Shown here in pieces: positions 31,660 through 47,703 of a stretch of 60,980 nucleotides of DNA. The DNA comes from Bacillus sp. 2205SS5-2 (GTDB taxonomy: Bacteria > Bacillota > Bacilli > Bacillales > Bacillaceae_K): NCBI RefSeq assembly GCF_037024155.1, contig NZ_JAYKTS010000026.1, positions 1 through 60,980 on the forward strand, in the 5' to 3' direction. A model generated the notes under the pieces. It saw nothing but the letters and a program-made list of their open reading frames with translations. It had not been told where the DNA came from and ran no database searches. Made by a program: the position numbers and the translations under genes. Numbering within the stretch: the first letter of the stretch is position 1; every line of letters starts with the position of its first letter.

Positions 31660-33738
31660 ATGACAAGAGAGTTCTCCTTAGAAAAGACTCGTAATATCGG
31701 TATCATGGCTCATATTGATGCTGGTAAAACTACCACTACCGAGCGTGTTCTTTACTATACTGGTCGTATTCATAAAATCGGCGAAACTCACGAAGGCGCT
31801 TCTCAAATGGACTGGATGGAGCAAGAGCAAGAACGTGGTATCACTATCACTTCTGCCGCGACAACTGCTGCTTGGGATGGCCATCGTGTAAACATCATCG
31901 ATACTCCTGGGCACGTAGACTTCACTGTAGAGGTTGAACGTTCATTGCGTGTACTTGATGGGGCGGTAGCTGTTCTTGATGCTCAATCTGGTGTTGAGCC
32001 TCAAACAGAAACTGTATGGCGTCAAGCAACGACATATGGTGTTCCACGTATCGTATTCGTTAATAAAATGGATAAAATCGGTGCGGATTTCCTTTACTCT
32101 TTATCTACTTTGCATGATCGTTTACAAGCGAATGCTGCTGCAATTCAACTTCCAATTGGTGCTGAAGACGAGTTCGAAGCAATCATTGATTTAGTTGAAA
32201 TGAAAGCAACTTTCTACGGTAACGATTTAGGCACAGATATTCAAGTTCGTGAAATCCCTGCTGAACACCAAGAATTAGCTGAAGAATATCGCGAAAAGCT
32301 TATCGAAGCAGTTGCAGATCTAGATGAAAATTTAATGGAAAAGTATCTTGGTGGTGAAGAAATCACTAACGAAGAGCTGAAAAAAGCAATTCGTACGGCT
32401 ACTCTTTCAGTAGAATTCTATCCAGTAATTTGTGGTTCTGCCTTCAAAAACAAAGGTGTTCAAAAGATGTTAGATGCTGTAGTCGACTATCTTCCAGCTC
32501 CAACTGATGTTGCAGCTATTAAAGGTATCGTTCCTGATTCTGAAGAAGAAGTTACACTTCCATCATCTGATGATGCTCCTTTCTCAGCACTAGCGTTTAA
32601 AGTTATGACCGACCCTTATGTTGGTAAATTAACTTTCTTCCGTGTTTACTCTGGAGTACTTAGCTCTGGGTCATACGTGCAAAACTCTACAAAAGGTAAG
32701 CGTGAGCGTGTAGGACGTATCCTGCAAATGCATGCAAATAGCCGTGAAGAGATTTCGCAAGTATACTCTGGTGATATTGCTGCAGCTGTAGGTCTTAAAG
32801 ACACTTCTACTGGAGATACACTATGTGAAGAAAAGAATCTAGTTATTCTTGAATCCATGGAATTCCCAGAACCAGTTATCTCTTTGTCTGTTGAGCCAAA
32901 ATCAAAAGCTGACCAAGACAAAATGACAACTGCTCTACAAAAACTACAAGAAGAAGATCCTACATTCCGTGCGCATACTGATCCTGAAACAGGTCAAGTT
33001 ATCATCGCTGGAATGGGAGAACTTCATTTAGATATTATCGTTGACCGTATGCGTCGTGAATTCAAAGTAGAAGCTAATGTGGGAGCTCCACAAGTTTCTT
33101 ACCGTGAAACATTCCGCGCAACTGCGCAAGTCGAAGGTAAATTTGCTCGTCAATCTGGTGGACGTGGACAATTTGGTCATGTATGGATTGAATTCTCTCC
33201 TAATGAAGAAGGAAAAGGATTTGAATTCGTAAATGGTATCGTTGGTGGGGTAGTACCACGTGAATACATCCCAGCTGTTCAAGCGGGTCTTTCAGACGCA
33301 ATGGGCAATGGTGTGCTTGCTGGTTATCCACTAATCGATGTAAAAGCTAAATTGTATGATGGTTCATACCATGATGTCGATTCATCTGAGATGGCATTTA
33401 AAATTGCTGCGTCAATGGCGCTTAAAAATGCTGTATCAAAATGTAATCCAGTAATTCTTGAACCATTAATGAAGGTTGAGGTTGTAATTCCTGAAGAATA
33501 TCTTGGGGATATTATGGGTGATATCACTTCACGTCGTGGACGTGTAGAAGGTATGGATGCTCGTGGAAATGCGCAATTAGTTAAAGCATATGTTCCACTA
33601 TCTGAAATGTTTGGATATGCAACATCTCTACGCTCTAACACGCAAGGACGCGGAACATACTCTATGCATTTCGATCACTATGAAGAGGTTCCAAAATCAA
33701 TCTCTGAAGAAATCATCAAAAAAAATAAAGGTGAATAA
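31660..33738 (+). CDS. fusA: elongation factor G
   Basis: EF-G is the translocase GTPase. The 692 residues begin with the P-loop [12 protein letters not shown] near 17-28, switch [10 protein letters not shown] near 82, and NKMD near 136. Domains II to V follow, with [14 protein letters not shown] near 450 and a domain [16 protein letters not shown] segment. AAGGAAGGAG precedes the ATG. A long palindrome separates it from tuf. Confidence 0.98.
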   Translation: MTREFSLEKTRNIGIMAHIDAGKTTTTERVLYYTGRIHKIGETHEGASQMDWMEQEQERGITITSAATTAAWDGHRVNIIDTPGHVDFTVEVERSLRVLDGAVAVLDAQSGVEPQTETVWRQATTYGVPRIVFVNKMDKIGADFLYSLSTLHDRLQANAAAIQLPIGAEDEFEAIIDLVEMKATFYGNDLGTDIQVREIPAEHQELAEEYREKLIEAVADLDENLMEKYLGGEEITNEELKKAIRTATLSVEFYPVICGSAFKNKGVQKMLDAVVDYLPAPTDVAAIKGIVPDSEEEVTLPSSDDAPFSALAFKVMTDPYVGKLTFFRVYSGVLSSGSYVQNSTKGKRERVGRILQMHANSREEISQVYSGDIAAAVGLKDTSTGDTLCEEKNLVILESMEFPEPVISLSVEPKSKADQDKMTTALQKLQEEDPTFRAHTDPETGQVIIAGMGELHLDIIVDRMRREFKVEANVGAPQVSYRETFRATAQVEGKFARQSGGRGQFGHVWIEFSPNEEGKGFEFVNGIVGGVVPREYIPAVQAGLSDAMGNGVLAGYPLIDVKAKLYDGSYHDVDSSEMAFKIAASMALKNAVSKCNPVILEPLMKVEVVIPEEYLGDIMGDITSRRGRVEGMDARGNAQLVKAYVPLSEMFGYATSLRSNTQGRGTYSMHFDHYEEVPKSISEEIIKKNKGE

Positions 33739-33784
33739 TTGAATTATCATCTTTAATGAAGTATAACTACTAATGTAGGTTATG

Positions 33785-33823
33785 GTCTCTAAAAGATACT
33801 AGTATATAGTGTTTTTTAGAGAC
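33785..33823 (+). other. 39-base palindromic hairpin between fusA and tuf
   Basis: GTCTCTAAAA (33785-33794) is the exact complement of TTTTAGAGAC (33814-33823). The intervening sequence adds an inner ACTA/TAGT pairing. An A-run, not a T-run, follows, so it does not act as a plus-strand terminator. Confidence 0.7.
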
Positions 33824-33869
33824 AAAAAAGGCAATTAAAATACTTAACTATCCGAAGGAGGATTTTCTA

Positions 33870-35060
33870 ATGGGTAAGGAAAAATTCGATCGTTCCAAAA
33901 CACATGCGAATATCGGTACAATCGGTCACGTTGACCACGGTAAAACAACTTTAACAGCTGCAATCACAACAGTTCTTGCAAAGAAATCTGGTAAAGGCGA
34001 CGCAATGGCATATGCTCAAATTGATGCTGCTCCAGAAGAACGCGAGCGTGGAATCACAATCTCAACTGCACACGTTGAATATGAAACTGAATCTCGTCAC
34101 TATGCACACGTTGATTGCCCAGGGCATGCCGATTATGTTAAAAACATGATCACTGGTGCTGCTCAAATGGATGGCGGAATCTTAGTAGTATCTGCTGCTG
34201 ACGGTCCTATGCCACAAACTCGTGAGCACATCCTTCTTTCTCGTCAAGTAGGTGTTCCATACCTAGTTGTATTCTTAAACAAATGTGACATGGTTGATGA
34301 CGAAGAACTACTTGAATTAGTAGAAATGGAAGTACGTGATCTTCTATCTGAGTATGATTTCCCTGGTGATGACATTCCTGTAATCAAAGGTTCTGCTCTT
34401 AAAGCTCTTGAAGGACAACCTGAGTGGGAAGAGAAAATTGTTGAATTGATGAATGCAGTTGATGAATATATCCCAACTCCAGAACGTCAAACAGACAAAC
34501 CATTCATGATGCCTGTTGAGGATGTATTCTCAATCACAGGTCGTGGAACAGTAGCAACGGGTCGTGTTGAGCGTGGACAAGTTAAAGTCGGCGATACAAT
34601 CGATATCATTGGTCTTGCTGAAGAAGCAAAATCTACAACTGTAACAGGTGTAGAAATGTTCCGTAAACTACTTGATTATGCTGAAGCTGGTGACAACATC
34701 GGAGCTCTACTTCGTGGTGTTGCTCGTGAAGACATTAACCGTGGACAAGTACTTGCTAAACCAGGTACAATTACTCCACACACAAACTTTAAAGCTGAAG
34801 TTTATGTTCTTTCAAAAGAAGAGGGTGGACGTCACACTCCATTCTTCACTAACTACCGTCCTCAGTTCTACTTCCGTACAACTGATGTAACTGGAATTTG
34901 TAACCTTCCAGAAGGTATTGAAATGGTTATGCCTGGTGATAACGTTGAGATGACTGTTGAACTTATCTCTCCTATTGCTATCGAAGAAGGTACTAAGTTC
35001 TCTATCCGTGAGGGTGGACGTACTGTTGGTGCTGGAGTAGTAGCAACAATCCAGAAATAA
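33870..35060 (+). CDS. tuf: elongation factor Tu
   Basis: EF-Tu delivers aminoacyl-tRNA to the ribosome. The 396 residues show [13 protein letters not shown] near 19-31, [12 protein letters not shown] near 81 and NKCDMVDD near 136, then beta-barrel domains II and III ending in [19 protein letters not shown] precedes the ATG. Followed by a strong terminator. Confidence 0.98.
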   Translation: MGKEKFDRSKTHANIGTIGHVDHGKTTLTAAITTVLAKKSGKGDAMAYAQIDAAPEERERGITISTAHVEYETESRHYAHVDCPGHADYVKNMITGAAQMDGGILVVSAADGPMPQTREHILLSRQVGVPYLVVFLNKCDMVDDEELLELVEMEVRDLLSEYDFPGDDIPVIKGSALKALEGQPEWEEKIVELMNAVDEYIPTPERQTDKPFMMPVEDVFSITGRGTVATGRVERGQVKVGDTIDIIGLAEEAKSTTVTGVEMFRKLLDYAEAGDNIGALLRGVAREDINRGQVLAKPGTITPHTNFKAEVYVLSKEEGGRHTPFFTNYRPQFYFRTTDVTGICNLPEGIEMVMPGDNVEMTVELISPIAIEEGTKFSIREGGRTVGAGVVATIQK

Positions 35061-35072
35061 TTATAAGATCAA

Positions 35073-35106
35073 AAAGCAGATGGATCTAATCCATCTGCTT
35101 TTTTTA
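35073..35106 (+). terminator. intrinsic terminator after tuf
   Basis: AAAGCAGATGGA (35073-35084) pairs with TCCATCTGCTTT (35090-35101), followed by a T-run. Confidence 0.93.
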
Positions 35107-35189
35107 TTGAGTAAATAAAAAGTGAATAGATGGACAGGTGCATTGCTTTTTACCAGCGAAATGTGAATAGTTAGAATTTGCAAAGGGAC

Positions 35190-35218
35190 TTGAATATGTA
35201 ATTAAAGGTATGTATAAT
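35190..35218 (+). promoter_or_regulatory. S10 operon promoter P1
   Basis: TTGAAT at 35190-35195 and TATAAT at 35213-35218, with a 17 base spacer. Confidence 0.75.
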
Positions 35219-35260
35219 AGTAGGAGTGTGCAAAAGACATATTAGTATTTCAAAAAAAAC

Positions 35261-35289
35261 TTGCAAATGCCTAGTGTCTTATGTATAAT
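35261..35289 (+). promoter_or_regulatory. S10 operon promoter P2
   Basis: TTGCAA at 35261-35266 and TATAAT at 35284-35289, with a 17 base spacer, 71 bases downstream of P1. Confidence 0.8.
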
Positions 35290-35318
35290 AGACAATGTTG
35301 GTCTTTGACTGCGATGAA

Positions 35319-35380
35319 GTGGAAGGTTGCTGACACACCCGGCCGCTTTGCCATGGCGAGTGTGTGGGAAATTTCCATGG
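35319..35380 (+). promoter_or_regulatory. structured S10 operon leader
   Basis: The leader can fold with an outer TGGAA (about 35320-35324) against TTCCA (about 35373-35377) and an inner ACACAC (35333-35338) against GTGTGT (35360-35365). This is the only structured part of the 5' leader before rpsJ, so it is a candidate regulatory site for the long operon. The ligand, if any, is unknown. Confidence 0.45.
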
Positions 35381-35395
35381 AGAATGTCTATCTAA

Positions 35396-35731
<336 letters not shown>

Positions 35732-35771
35732 TCTATAAACAAAACATTAAAATTTTCAGGAGGTGTGACTC

Positions 35772-36401
35772 ATGACCAAAGGAATCTTAGGAAGAAAAAT
35801 CGGAATGACTCAAGTTTTCGCTGAAAACGGAGATCTAATCCCGGTTACTGTAATTGAAGCTGGTAATAATGTTGTTCTTCAAAAGAAAACTGTTGAAGTT
35901 GATGGATACAATTCAGTTCAACTAGGTTTTGAAGATAAGCGTGAAAAACTAGCTAACAAACCAGAAAAAGGCCATGTTGCTAAAGCAGATACTGCTCCTA
36001 AGCGCTTCTTACGCGAAATTCGCGGAGTGAACATGGACGATTTCGAAGTTGGTCAAGAAGTCAAGGTTGATATTTTTGCAGAAGGCGATTCAGTAGATGT
36101 TACTGGTATCTCAAAGGGTAAAGGTTTCCAAGGTTCTATTAAGCGCCATAACCAATCCCGCGGACCAATGTCTCATGGTTCTCGTTACCACCGTCGCCCG
36201 GGTTCAATGGGACCTGTTGCTCCTAACCGTGTATTCAAAGGTAAATTATTACCAGGACGCATGGGCGGAGAGCAAGTTACTCTACAAAATCTTGAAATCG
36301 TGAAGGTAGATGTTGAACGCAATCTACTATTAGTAAAAGGGAATGTTCCTGGACCTAAAAAAGCGCTAATCAAAATTAAAACTGCAATTAAAGCAAACTA
36401 A
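35772..36401 (+). CDS. rplC: 50S ribosomal protein L3
   Basis: L3 nucleates 50S assembly and reaches the peptidyl-transferase centre. The 209 residues include the central extension with [13 protein letters not shown] and [12 protein letters not shown] near 120-140. AGGAGGTG precedes the ATG. Confidence 0.97.
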   Translation: MTKGILGRKIGMTQVFAENGDLIPVTVIEAGNNVVLQKKTVEVDGYNSVQLGFEDKREKLANKPEKGHVAKADTAPKRFLREIRGVNMDDFEVGQEVKVDIFAEGDSVDVTGISKGKGFQGSIKRHNQSRGPMSHGSRYHRRPGSMGPVAPNRVFKGKLLPGRMGGEQVTLQNLEIVKVDVERNLLLVKGNVPGPKKALIKIKTAIKAN

Positions 36402-36431
36402 TAGAACTTCTTAGGAAAGGAGGAAACATGA

Positions 36432-37055
36432 ATGCCGAAAGTAGCATTATTAAATCAAACTGGCTCTCAAGTTGGAGAGATTGAATTAAATGATTCTGTA
36501 TTTGGTATCGAGCCGAATGAAGCTGTTATGTTTGAAACAGTTATCATGCAAAGAGCTTCTTTACGCCAAGGGAATCACAATGTAAAAAATCGTTCTGATG
36601 TAGCAGGCGGTGGTCGTAAACCATGGCGTCAAAAAGGAACTGGTCGTGCCCGTCAAGGATCTATCCGTTCCCCACAATGGCGTGGAGGTGGTGTGGTATT
36701 CGGTCCAACACCACGTAGTTACAGCTACAAAATGCCGAAAAAAGTTCGTCGTTTAGCAATCAAATCTGCTCTTTCTTCTAGAGTGGCAGAAGAAAACATT
36801 TTAGTACTAGAATCCCTTGCTTTTGGTGCGCCAAAAACTAAGGAATTTGCTACACTTCTAAATAACCTATCTGTTAGCAAGAAAGTACTAGTAATTACAG
36901 ATGACATGGATGAAAATGTAGCTCTTTCTGCTCGTAATATTCCTGGTGTAACTGTTGTTGCTTCAGAAGGTATTAGTGTTCTTGATGTGCTAGCTCATGA
37001 TCAATTAATCATGACAAAAGCAGCGGTTGAAAAAGTAGAGGAGGTGCTTGCATAA
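36432..37055 (+). CDS. rplD: 50S ribosomal protein L4
   Basis: L4 lines the exit tunnel. The 207 residues include the tunnel loop segment [19 protein letters not shown] near 58-76. GGAGGAAAC precedes the ATG. The stop overlaps the rplW start by one base. Confidence 0.97.
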   Translation: MPKVALLNQTGSQVGEIELNDSVFGIEPNEAVMFETVIMQRASLRQGNHNVKNRSDVAGGGRKPWRQKGTGRARQGSIRSPQWRGGGVVFGPTPRSYSYKMPKKVRRLAIKSALSSRVAEENILVLESLAFGAPKTKEFATLLNNLSVSKKVLVITDDMDENVALSARNIPGVTVVASEGISVLDVLAHDQLIMTKAAVEKVEEVLA

Positions 37056-37339
37056 TGGATGCACGCGATATCATTAAGCGCCCCGTCATTACTGAACGTT
37101 CAACAGACTTAATGTCAGAAAAAAAATATACATTCGATGTCAACACAGCAGTTAATAAGACTCAAGTCAAAGATGCTGTTCAAGAAGTCTTCGGCGTAAA
37201 AGTTGCGAAAGTTAACATCATGAATTACAAAGGTAAATTCAAACGTATGGGAAAACATGCTGGTTACACGAACAAGCGTCGTAAAGCCATTGTTACTCTA
37301 ACGGCTGATAGCAAAGAAATCGAATACTTTGAAGCATAA
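37055..37339 (+). CDS. rplW: 50S ribosomal protein L23
   Basis: L23 sits at the tunnel exit and binds trigger factor and SRP. The 94 residues start with [16 protein letters not shown]. It is coupled to rplD by a TAATG overlap, with GAGGAGG inside rplD. Confidence 0.97.
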   Translation: MDARDIIKRPVITERSTDLMSEKKYTFDVNTAVNKTQVKDAVQEVFGVKVAKVNIMNYKGKFKRMGKHAGYTNKRRKAIVTLTADSKEIEYFEA

Positions 37340-37351
37340 ACAAACAATTAA

Positions 37352-38200
<849 letters not shown>

Positions 38201-38210
38201 GTTGGTTGAA

Positions 38211-38235
38211 CTACGGTTCATAAATGGAGCCGTAG
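38211..38235 (+). other. hairpin in the rplB-rpsS gap
   Basis: CTACGGTTC and GAGCCGTAG pair over nine bases, including a T-G wobble, around a 7 base loop. No T-run follows. It lies just before the ribosome binding site of rpsS. Confidence 0.55.
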
Positions 38236-38260
38236 AACAATCACAAAGGGAGGTTCAGAC

Positions 38261-38539
38261 ATGGGTCGTAGCTTAAAAAAAGGACCTTTTGTTGATGATC
38301 ATTTGATGAAAAAGATCGAGAGCATAAACGAAACTGAAAAGAAACAAGTTATTAAAACTTGGTCTCGTCGTTCAACGATCTTCCCAACATTTATCGGTCA
38401 TACAATAGCTGTATATGATGGACGCAAACATGTACCAGTATACGTAACAGAAGATATGGTAGGTCACAAACTTGGTGAATTCGCACCATCTCGTATGTAT
38501 AAAGGTCATGCCGCTGATGACAAGAAAACAAGACGCTAA
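38261..38539 (+). CDS. rpsS: 30S ribosomal protein S19
   Basis: S19 lies in the 30S head beside S13. The 92 residues begin with [14 protein letters not shown] and include [25 protein letters not shown] precedes the ATG. Confidence 0.97.
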   Translation: MGRSLKKGPFVDDHLMKKIESINETEKKQVIKTWSRRSTIFPTFIGHTIAVYDGRKHVPVYVTEDMVGHKLGEFAPSRMYKGHAADDKKTRR

Positions 38540-38558
38540 TTGAGAGGAGGGTATCCTA

Positions 38559-38900
38559 ATGCAAGCAAAAGCTGTTGCGAGAACAGTTCGTATTGCTCCT
38601 CGTAAGGTACGTTTAGTAGTAGATTTAATCCGAGGTAAGCAAGTAGGTGAAGCTGTTGCCATCCTACGTCATACACCAAAAACTGCTTCTCCTGTTGTAG
38701 AAAAAGTTTTGAAATCTGCGATTGCAAATGCAGAACATAACTATGATATGGACGTCAACAACCTAGTTGTTTCTGAAGTATTTGTAGATGAAGGTCCTAC
38801 ATTGAAACGCTTCCGCCCACGTGCAATGGGTCGTGCAAGTCAAATTAATAAACGCACAAGCCACATTACACTAGTGGTATCAGAAAAGAAGGAGGGATAA
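38559..38900 (+). CDS. rplV: 50S ribosomal protein L22
   Basis: L22 lines the exit tunnel with its long hairpin. The 113 residues include [16 protein letters not shown] and the [18 protein letters not shown] tip near 87-104. GAGAGGAGGG precedes the ATG. Confidence 0.97.
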   Translation: MQAKAVARTVRIAPRKVRLVVDLIRGKQVGEAVAILRHTPKTASPVVEKVLKSAIANAEHNYDMDVNNLVVSEVFVDEGPTLKRFRPRAMGRASQINKRTSHITLVVSEKKEG

Positions 38901-38903
38901 TTC

Positions 38904-40190
<1,287 letters not shown>

Positions 40191-40209
40191 ATGAGAGGAG
40201 GTTTGCACT

Positions 40210-40473
40210 ATGAGTGAGCGCAATCAGCGTAAAGTTTATACAGGTCGTGTTGTTTCGGACAAAATGGACAAAACAGTTACTGTACTTGTAGAAACTTACA
40301 AAAAACATTCACTTTACGGCAAACGCGTAAAATACTCTAAAAAGTTCAAAACTCATGATGAGATGAATGAAGCTAAATTAGGCGACGTTGTTCGTATTAT
40401 GGAAACTCGCCCACTATCTGCTACTAAACGTTTCCGTCTAGTGGAAGTTGTAGAAAAAGCGGTTATTATCTAA
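40210..40473 (+). CDS. rpsQ: 30S ribosomal protein S17
   Basis: An 87-residue OB-fold primary rRNA-binding protein, with [14 protein letters not shown] near 12 and a conserved [17 protein letters not shown] segment near 62. GAGAGGAGG precedes the ATG. Confidence 0.97.
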   Translation: MSERNQRKVYTGRVVSDKMDKTVTVLVETYKKHSLYGKRVKYSKKFKTHDEMNEAKLGDVVRIMETRPLSATKRFRLVEVVEKAVII

Positions 40474-40485
40474 TATATATATATG

Positions 40486-40508
40486 TTCGGACTAATGCTT
40501 AATCCGAA
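40486..40508 (+). other. hairpin just before the rplN ribosome binding site
   Basis: TTCGGA (40486-40491) pairs with TCCGAA (40503-40508). The right arm runs straight into the GAAAGGAGG of rplN, so the fold sits at the edge of the ribosome binding site. Confidence 0.5.
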
Positions 40509-40522
40509 AGGAGGTAACCTAA

Positions 40523-40891
<369 letters not shown>

Positions 40892-40931
40892 TCGATATAA
40901 ATAAAGGCGCCATTCAAGGAGGTGCGACAAA

Positions 40932-41243
40932 ATGCATGTTAAAAAAGGCGATAAAGTAATGGTGATTACGGGAAAAGATAAAGGAAAGACTGGTGTTATT
41001 CTAGCTGCTTTCCCTAAAAAAGACCGCGTACTTGTAGAAGGTGTTAACATCGTGAAAAAACACGCTAAACCTTCACAAACAAATCCACAAGGTGGAATCA
41101 TCAGCCATGAGGCACCTATTCACGCATCAAACGTAATGCCATTAGATCCTAAATCTAACGAGCCAACTCGTGTAGGTTTCAAAGTAGAAAATGGTACTAA
41201 AGTGCGTGTTGCAAAAAAATCAGGTGAAGTTCTAGATAAATAG
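40932..41243 (+). CDS. rplX: 50S ribosomal protein L24
   Basis: A 103-residue assembly-initiator protein with a KOW motif ([17 protein letters not shown] near 5-21). AAGGAGGTG precedes the ATG. Confidence 0.97.
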   Translation: MHVKKGDKVMVITGKDKGKTGVILAAFPKKDRVLVEGVNIVKKHAKPSQTNPQGGIISHEAPIHASNVMPLDPKSNEPTRVGFKVENGTKVRVAKKSGEVLDK

Positions 41244-41270
41244 TTCTAATAAAGAAGGGAGGTACGCTAG

Positions 41271-41810
41271 ATGAACCGCCTAAAAGGTAGATACCAAAGT
41301 GACATCACACCTGCTCTAGTGAGCAAGTTTAATTATTCTTCTGTAATGGAAGTACCTAAAATCGAAAAAATCGTTATCAACATGGGTGTTGGTGACGCAG
41401 TATCAAATTCAAAATCTCTTGATGTAGCTGTTGAGGAGTTATCGTTACTAACTGGACAAAAACCAGTTGTGACTAAAGCTAAAAAATCTATCGCTGGATT
41501 CCGTTTACGTGAAGGCATGCCAATCGGTGCAAAAGTAACACTTCGTGGTGAGCGTATGTATGAATTCCTAGATAAACTAATTTCTGTATCATTACCTCGT
41601 GTACGTGACTTCCGTGGAATTTCAAAAAAAGCATTTGACGGTCGTGGAAACTACACACTTGGAGTAAAAGAGCAGTTAATCTTCCCAGAAATTGATTATG
41701 ATAAAGTATCTAAAGTACGTGGAATGGATATCGTTATCGTAACTACGGCAAACACTGACGAAGAAGCTCGTGAATTATTAACACAAATCGGAATGCCATT
41801 CCAAAAGTAA
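41271..41810 (+). CDS. rplE: 50S ribosomal protein L5
   Basis: L5 binds 5S rRNA. The 179 residues include [15 protein letters not shown] near 28 and [20 protein letters not shown] near 105. GGGAGG precedes the ATG. Confidence 0.97.
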   Translation: MNRLKGRYQSDITPALVSKFNYSSVMEVPKIEKIVINMGVGDAVSNSKSLDVAVEELSLLTGQKPVVTKAKKSIAGFRLREGMPIGAKVTLRGERMYEFLDKLISVSLPRVRDFRGISKKAFDGRGNYTLGVKEQLIFPEIDYDKVSKVRGMDIVIVTTANTDEEARELLTQIGMPFQK

Positions 41811-42020
<210 letters not shown>

Positions 42021-42050
42021 ACCCCGAATCTGGGAAGGAGGTAAAATATA

Positions 42051-42449
42051 ATGACTATGACAGATCCAATTGCAGATATGCTTACTCGCGTCCGCAATGC
42101 GAACATGGTTCGTCACGAGAAGCTAGAAGTACCTGCTTCAAACCTGAAAAAAGAAATCGCTGAGATTTTAAAACGTGAAGGTTTTGTACGTGACGTAGAA
42201 TATATCGAAGATAACAAACAGGGCATTATCCGCATTTTCTTAAAATACGGTGCAAGCAACGAGCGTGTTATTACTGGTCTTAAACGTATCAGTAAACCTG
42301 GCTTACGTGTTTATGCTAAATCTAATGAAGTACCAAAAGTGCTAAACGGATTAGGTATTGCTCTTGTCTCTACTTCTCAGGGCGTTCTTACTGATAAAGA
42401 AGCACGTGCTAAACAAGTAGGCGGAGAAGTACTAGGGTACGTTTGGTAA
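42051..42449 (+). CDS. rpsH: 30S ribosomal protein S8
   Basis: S8 binds helix 21 of 16S rRNA and in E. coli represses the spc operon. The 132 residues include [15 protein letters not shown] and the C-terminal [13 protein letters not shown] segment. GGAAGGAGG precedes the ATG. Confidence 0.97.
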   Translation: MTMTDPIADMLTRVRNANMVRHEKLEVPASNLKKEIAEILKREGFVRDVEYIEDNKQGIIRIFLKYGASNERVITGLKRISKPGLRVYAKSNEVPKVLNGLGIALVSTSQGVLTDKEARAKQVGGEVLGYVW

Positions 42450-42478
42450 TATATTGACATGAATGGAGGTGCACACTA

Positions 42479-43015
42479 ATGTCTCGTGTAGGTAAAAAAC
42501 CGGTAGAAGTACCAGCAGACGTTACAATTACGATTGAAAGTAATACTGTAACGGTTAAAGGTCCTAAAGGTGAATTGTCTCGTACATTCAGCCCGGAAAT
42601 GACAATTGAACAAGAAGGTAACATCTTAACAGTTTCACGTCCTTCTGATAATAAAGAACACCGTGCTTTACACGGAACAACTCGCGCTTTAATCTCTAAC
42701 ATGGTTGAAGGAGTTTCTAAAGGTTTCGAAAGATCTTTAGAGCTTATCGGGGTTGGTTACCGTGCTCAAAAGCAAGGCACAAAATTAATCCTAAACGTTG
42801 GTTACTCTCACCCAGTTGAGATGGAACCAGAAGCGGGCATCGAAATTGATGTTCCAACTAATACTAAAGTAATCATTAAAGGTACTGACAAAGAACGCGT
42901 TGGTGCTCTTGCAGCCAACATCCGTCAAGTACGTCCTCCAGAGCCTTATAAAGGTAAAGGAATTCGTTACACTGGTGAGCAGGTTCGCCGTAAAGAAGGT
43001 AAAACAGGTAAATAA
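42479..43015 (+). CDS. rplF: 50S ribosomal protein L6
   Basis: L6 supports the factor-binding site. The 178 residues form two similar domains and carry the C-terminal signature [12 protein letters not shown] near 151. TGGAGGTG precedes the ATG. Confidence 0.97.
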   Translation: MSRVGKKPVEVPADVTITIESNTVTVKGPKGELSRTFSPEMTIEQEGNILTVSRPSDNKEHRALHGTTRALISNMVEGVSKGFERSLELIGVGYRAQKQGTKLILNVGYSHPVEMEPEAGIEIDVPTNTKVIIKGTDKERVGALAANIRQVRPPEPYKGKGIRYTGEQVRRKEGKTGK

Positions 43016-43047
43016 TGCCGCTTAGGTAAAGAAAGGAGTGACCGTAG

Positions 43048-43410
43048 GTGATTACTAAACCTGATAAAAATAAAACACGTAAAAAACGCCATGCGCGTGT
43101 ACGTGCTAAAATTACTGGAACAGAAGCGCGTCCTCGCTTAAACATCTTCCGTTCTAGTAAACATATTTATGCACAACTTATCGATGATACGAATGGTGTA
43201 ACTTTAGTAAGTGCATCTTCTCTTGATAAAGAACTAACTCTTGAATCAACTGGCAACTTAGAAGCTGCTATAAAGGTTGGTGCATTAGTTGCTAAACGTG
43301 CTGCAGACAAAGGATTCGCTTCTGTCGTATTTGACCGTGGAGGATACCTATATCATGGCCGCGTAAAAGCATTAGCTGATGCAGCTCGTGAAAACGGTCT
43401 AGAATTTTAA
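43048..43410 (+). CDS. rplR: 50S ribosomal protein L18
   Basis: L18 bridges 5S rRNA to the 50S subunit. The 120 residues begin at a GTG (AAAGGAGTGA upstream) and include [16 protein letters not shown] near 28 and [20 protein letters not shown] near 95. Confidence 0.96.
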   Translation: MITKPDKNKTRKKRHARVRAKITGTEARPRLNIFRSSKHIYAQLIDDTNGVTLVSASSLDKELTLESTGNLEAAIKVGALVAKRAADKGFASVVFDRGGYLYHGRVKALADAARENGLEF

Positions 43411-43433
43411 TAGATAAAGGAGGGACATATCAG

Positions 43434-43934
43434 ATGCGTCGCATTGATTCAAACAAACTTGAACTTGAAGAACGCGTAGTTACGGTTAACCGTGTAGCTA
43501 AAGTTGTTAAAGGTGGACGTCGTTTCCGCTTTACTGCTCTTGTAGTAGTAGGCGATAAAAACGGTCACGTTGGCTTTGGTACTGGTAAAGCTCAGGAAGT
43601 TCCTGATGCAATCCGTAAAGCTATCGAAGATGCAAAGAAAAATCTTGTAGAAGTACCTATGGTAGGATCAACAATTCCTCACCAAGTTATCGGAGAATTT
43701 GGTGCTGGAAATATCCTTCTAAAGCCAGCTTCTGCCGGTACAGGGGTTATTGCAGGAGGTCCAGTTCGTGCGGTACTTGAGTTAGCTGGTGTTGCTGACA
43801 TCCTTTCTAAATCATTAGGATCAAACACTCCAATTAACATGGTACGCGCTACAATTAATGGACTTACTCAACTAAAAAGTGCTGAAACCGTAGCTAAACT
43901 ACGTGGCAAATCAGTAGAAGAACTGTTAGGATAA
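43434..43934 (+). CDS. rpsE: 30S ribosomal protein S5
   Basis: S5 acts in decoding and in mRNA entry. The 166 residues include a double-stranded RNA-binding fold with [21 protein letters not shown] near 28-46 and [20 protein letters not shown] near 101. AAGGAGGG precedes the ATG. Confidence 0.97.
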   Translation: MRRIDSNKLELEERVVTVNRVAKVVKGGRRFRFTALVVVGDKNGHVGFGTGKAQEVPDAIRKAIEDAKKNLVEVPMVGSTIPHQVIGEFGAGNILLKPASAGTGVIAGGPVRAVLELAGVADILSKSLGSNTPINMVRATINGLTQLKSAETVAKLRGKSVEELLG

Positions 43935-43947
43935 GGGGGGAACTATA

Positions 43948-44130
43948 ATGGCAAACAAATTAGCAATTACCCTTACTCGCAGTGTAATCGGACGTCCTCA
44001 AGATCAACGTGAAACTGTTAAAGCGCTTGGTTTGCGTAAGGTTAACCAAACGGTTGAACAGCAAGATAATGCTGCAATGCGCGGTATGATCAACAAAGTT
44101 GCTCACTTAGTAACAGTTACAGAATTATAA
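43948..44130 (+). CDS. rpmD: 50S ribosomal protein L30
   Basis: The 60-residue protein has the bacterial L30 form, with [18 protein letters not shown] and [20 protein letters not shown] precedes the ATG. Confidence 0.96.
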   Translation: MANKLAITLTRSVIGRPQDQRETVKALGLRKVNQTVEQQDNAAMRGMINKVAHLVTVTEL

Positions 44131-44163
44131 GATTACACTTTTCTTAAACAAGGAGGTGCAGAA

Positions 44164-44603
44164 ATGAAACTACATGAGTTAAAACCTGCTGAAGGTTCAC
44201 GTAAAGAACGCAAACGTGTTGGTCGTGGTATCGGTACTGGTAATGGAAAAACATCTGGTAAAGGTCACAAAGGTCAGAACGCACGTTCAGGCGGAGGTGT
44301 ACGTCTTGGTTTTGAAGGTGGTCAAACTCCTTTATTCCAACGTTTACCGAAACGTGGATTTACAAACATCAATCGTAAAGAATATGCGGTTGTTAATCTA
44401 GATGCATTAAATCGTTTTGAAGAAGGTACTGAAGTAACTCCAGAACTTCTAATTGAAACTGGTGTTGTTAGCAACGAAAGAGCTGGAATTAAAATTCTTG
44501 CTAAAGGTACTATGGAGAAAAAGCTTACAGTGAAGGCTCACAAATTTTCTTCAGCTGCTAAAGAAGCAATTGAAGCTGCTGGCGGTCAAACAGAGGTGAT
44601 TTA

Positions 44604-44604
<1 letters not shown>
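44164..44604 (+). CDS. rplO: 50S ribosomal protein L15
   Basis: The 146 residues have the Gly/Lys/Arg-rich N-terminal extension ([20 protein letters not shown] near 17-36) and a globular C-terminal domain. AGGAGGTG precedes the ATG. The stop overlaps the secY start. Confidence 0.97.
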
Positions 44605-46602
<1,998 letters not shown>

Positions 46603-46605
46603 AGC

Positions 46606-47352
46606 ATGATCATATGCAAAACCCCGCGTGAAATTGAAATAATGAGAGAAGCTGGTAGGATTGTTGCTTTAACCCACCAAGAGTTAAAAAAACATATTAC
46701 TCCTGGCATTACTACAAAAGAATTGGATGACATTGCCGATAATTTTATTCGTGCAAATAATGCAATCCCTTCTTTTAAAGGGTATAATGGGTTTCGTGGC
46801 AGTATCTGTGCTTCAGTTAATAACGAACTTGTTCACGGTATACCGGGAAAAAGAGTTCTTAAGGATGGCGATATTATTAGTATCGATATTGGTGCGAAAT
46901 ATAATAGCTACCATGGGGATTCAGCTTGGACGTATGCTGTCGGAAAAATAGATAATGATACACAAAAACTGTTGGATGTAACTGAAGATTCATTGTTTCT
47001 TGGCTTAAAAGAAGCAAAGCCAGGTGTACGTCTTTCAAACATCTCTCACGCGATCCAAACGTATGTAGAAGCTAACGGGTTTTCCATTGTTCGTGAGTAT
47101 GTTGGACACGGAATTGGTCAAGACTTACATGAGGATCCTCAAATTCCTCATTATGGTCCACCAAATAAAGGTCCGAGATTAAAGCCTGGGATGGTACTGG
47201 CTATTGAACCCATGGTGAATGCAGGCAATCGCTACGTCAATACTCTTGCTGACAACTGGACGGTTGTCACGGTGGATGGGAAGATGTGTGCTCACTTCGA
47301 ACATACAATTGCTATTACCGAAAATGGATATGAGATATTAACGAAAGCCTAA
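46606..47352 (+). CDS. map: methionine aminopeptidase, type I
   Basis: Map removes the initiator methionine from new proteins. The 248 residues show the metal ligands Asp (in SIDIGAKYN), Asp (in GDSAWTYAV), His (in [12 protein letters not shown]) and two Glu (AIEPMVN and the last near EHTI). It lies four bases after adk. Confidence 0.97.
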   Translation: MIICKTPREIEIMREAGRIVALTHQELKKHITPGITTKELDDIADNFIRANNAIPSFKGYNGFRGSICASVNNELVHGIPGKRVLKDGDIISIDIGAKYNSYHGDSAWTYAVGKIDNDTQKLLDVTEDSLFLGLKEAKPGVRLSNISHAIQTYVEANGFSIVREYVGHGIGQDLHEDPQIPHYGPPNKGPRLKPGMVLAIEPMVNAGNRYVNTLADNWTVVTVDGKMCAHFEHTIAITENGYEILTKA

Positions 47353-47367
47353 GTGAAGGTGATCTGA

Positions 47368-47703
47368 TTGATCGAGTCTGATTCGACTCCCTATATAGGT
47401 CAAGTCGTATTAATAAAAAAGGGAAGAGATGCCGGCCAATTCGGCATTGTCATCCAACGGATTGATGATAAGTTTTTCCTTCTGGCTGATGGTGATAAAC
47501 GAAAGTTTGACCGTCCTAAGAAAAAAAACATGCATCATCTGTATTTTTACGATTATATTTCTCCAGAAGTTCAAAACAGTATTTTTGAAACCGGGCGAGT
47601 CACAAATGGAAAGTTGCGGTTTGCGCTTGCTAAGTTTGTGAACGAAGTCCTTGATGATTTCATGAAGGGAGATGAGCTTGATGGCGAAAGACGATGTAAT
47701 TGA
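47368..47703 (+). CDS. KOW-domain RNA-binding protein, L14e-like
   Basis: The 111-residue protein starts with a KOW motif ([19 protein letters not shown] near 13-31), like the archaeal and eukaryotic L14e group, followed by a basic helical tail. It begins at a TTG after AAGGTGAT, 15 bases after map. The same small gene is found between map and infA in many Bacillaceae. Its role is unknown; a ribosome or RNA link is inferred from the domain and the place. Its 3' end overlaps the infA start. Confidence 0.85.
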   Translation: MIESDSTPYIGQVVLIKKGRDAGQFGIVIQRIDDKFFLLADGDKRKFDRPKKKNMHHLYFYDYISPEVQNSIFETGRVTNGKLRFALAKFVNEVLDDFMKGDELDGERRCN

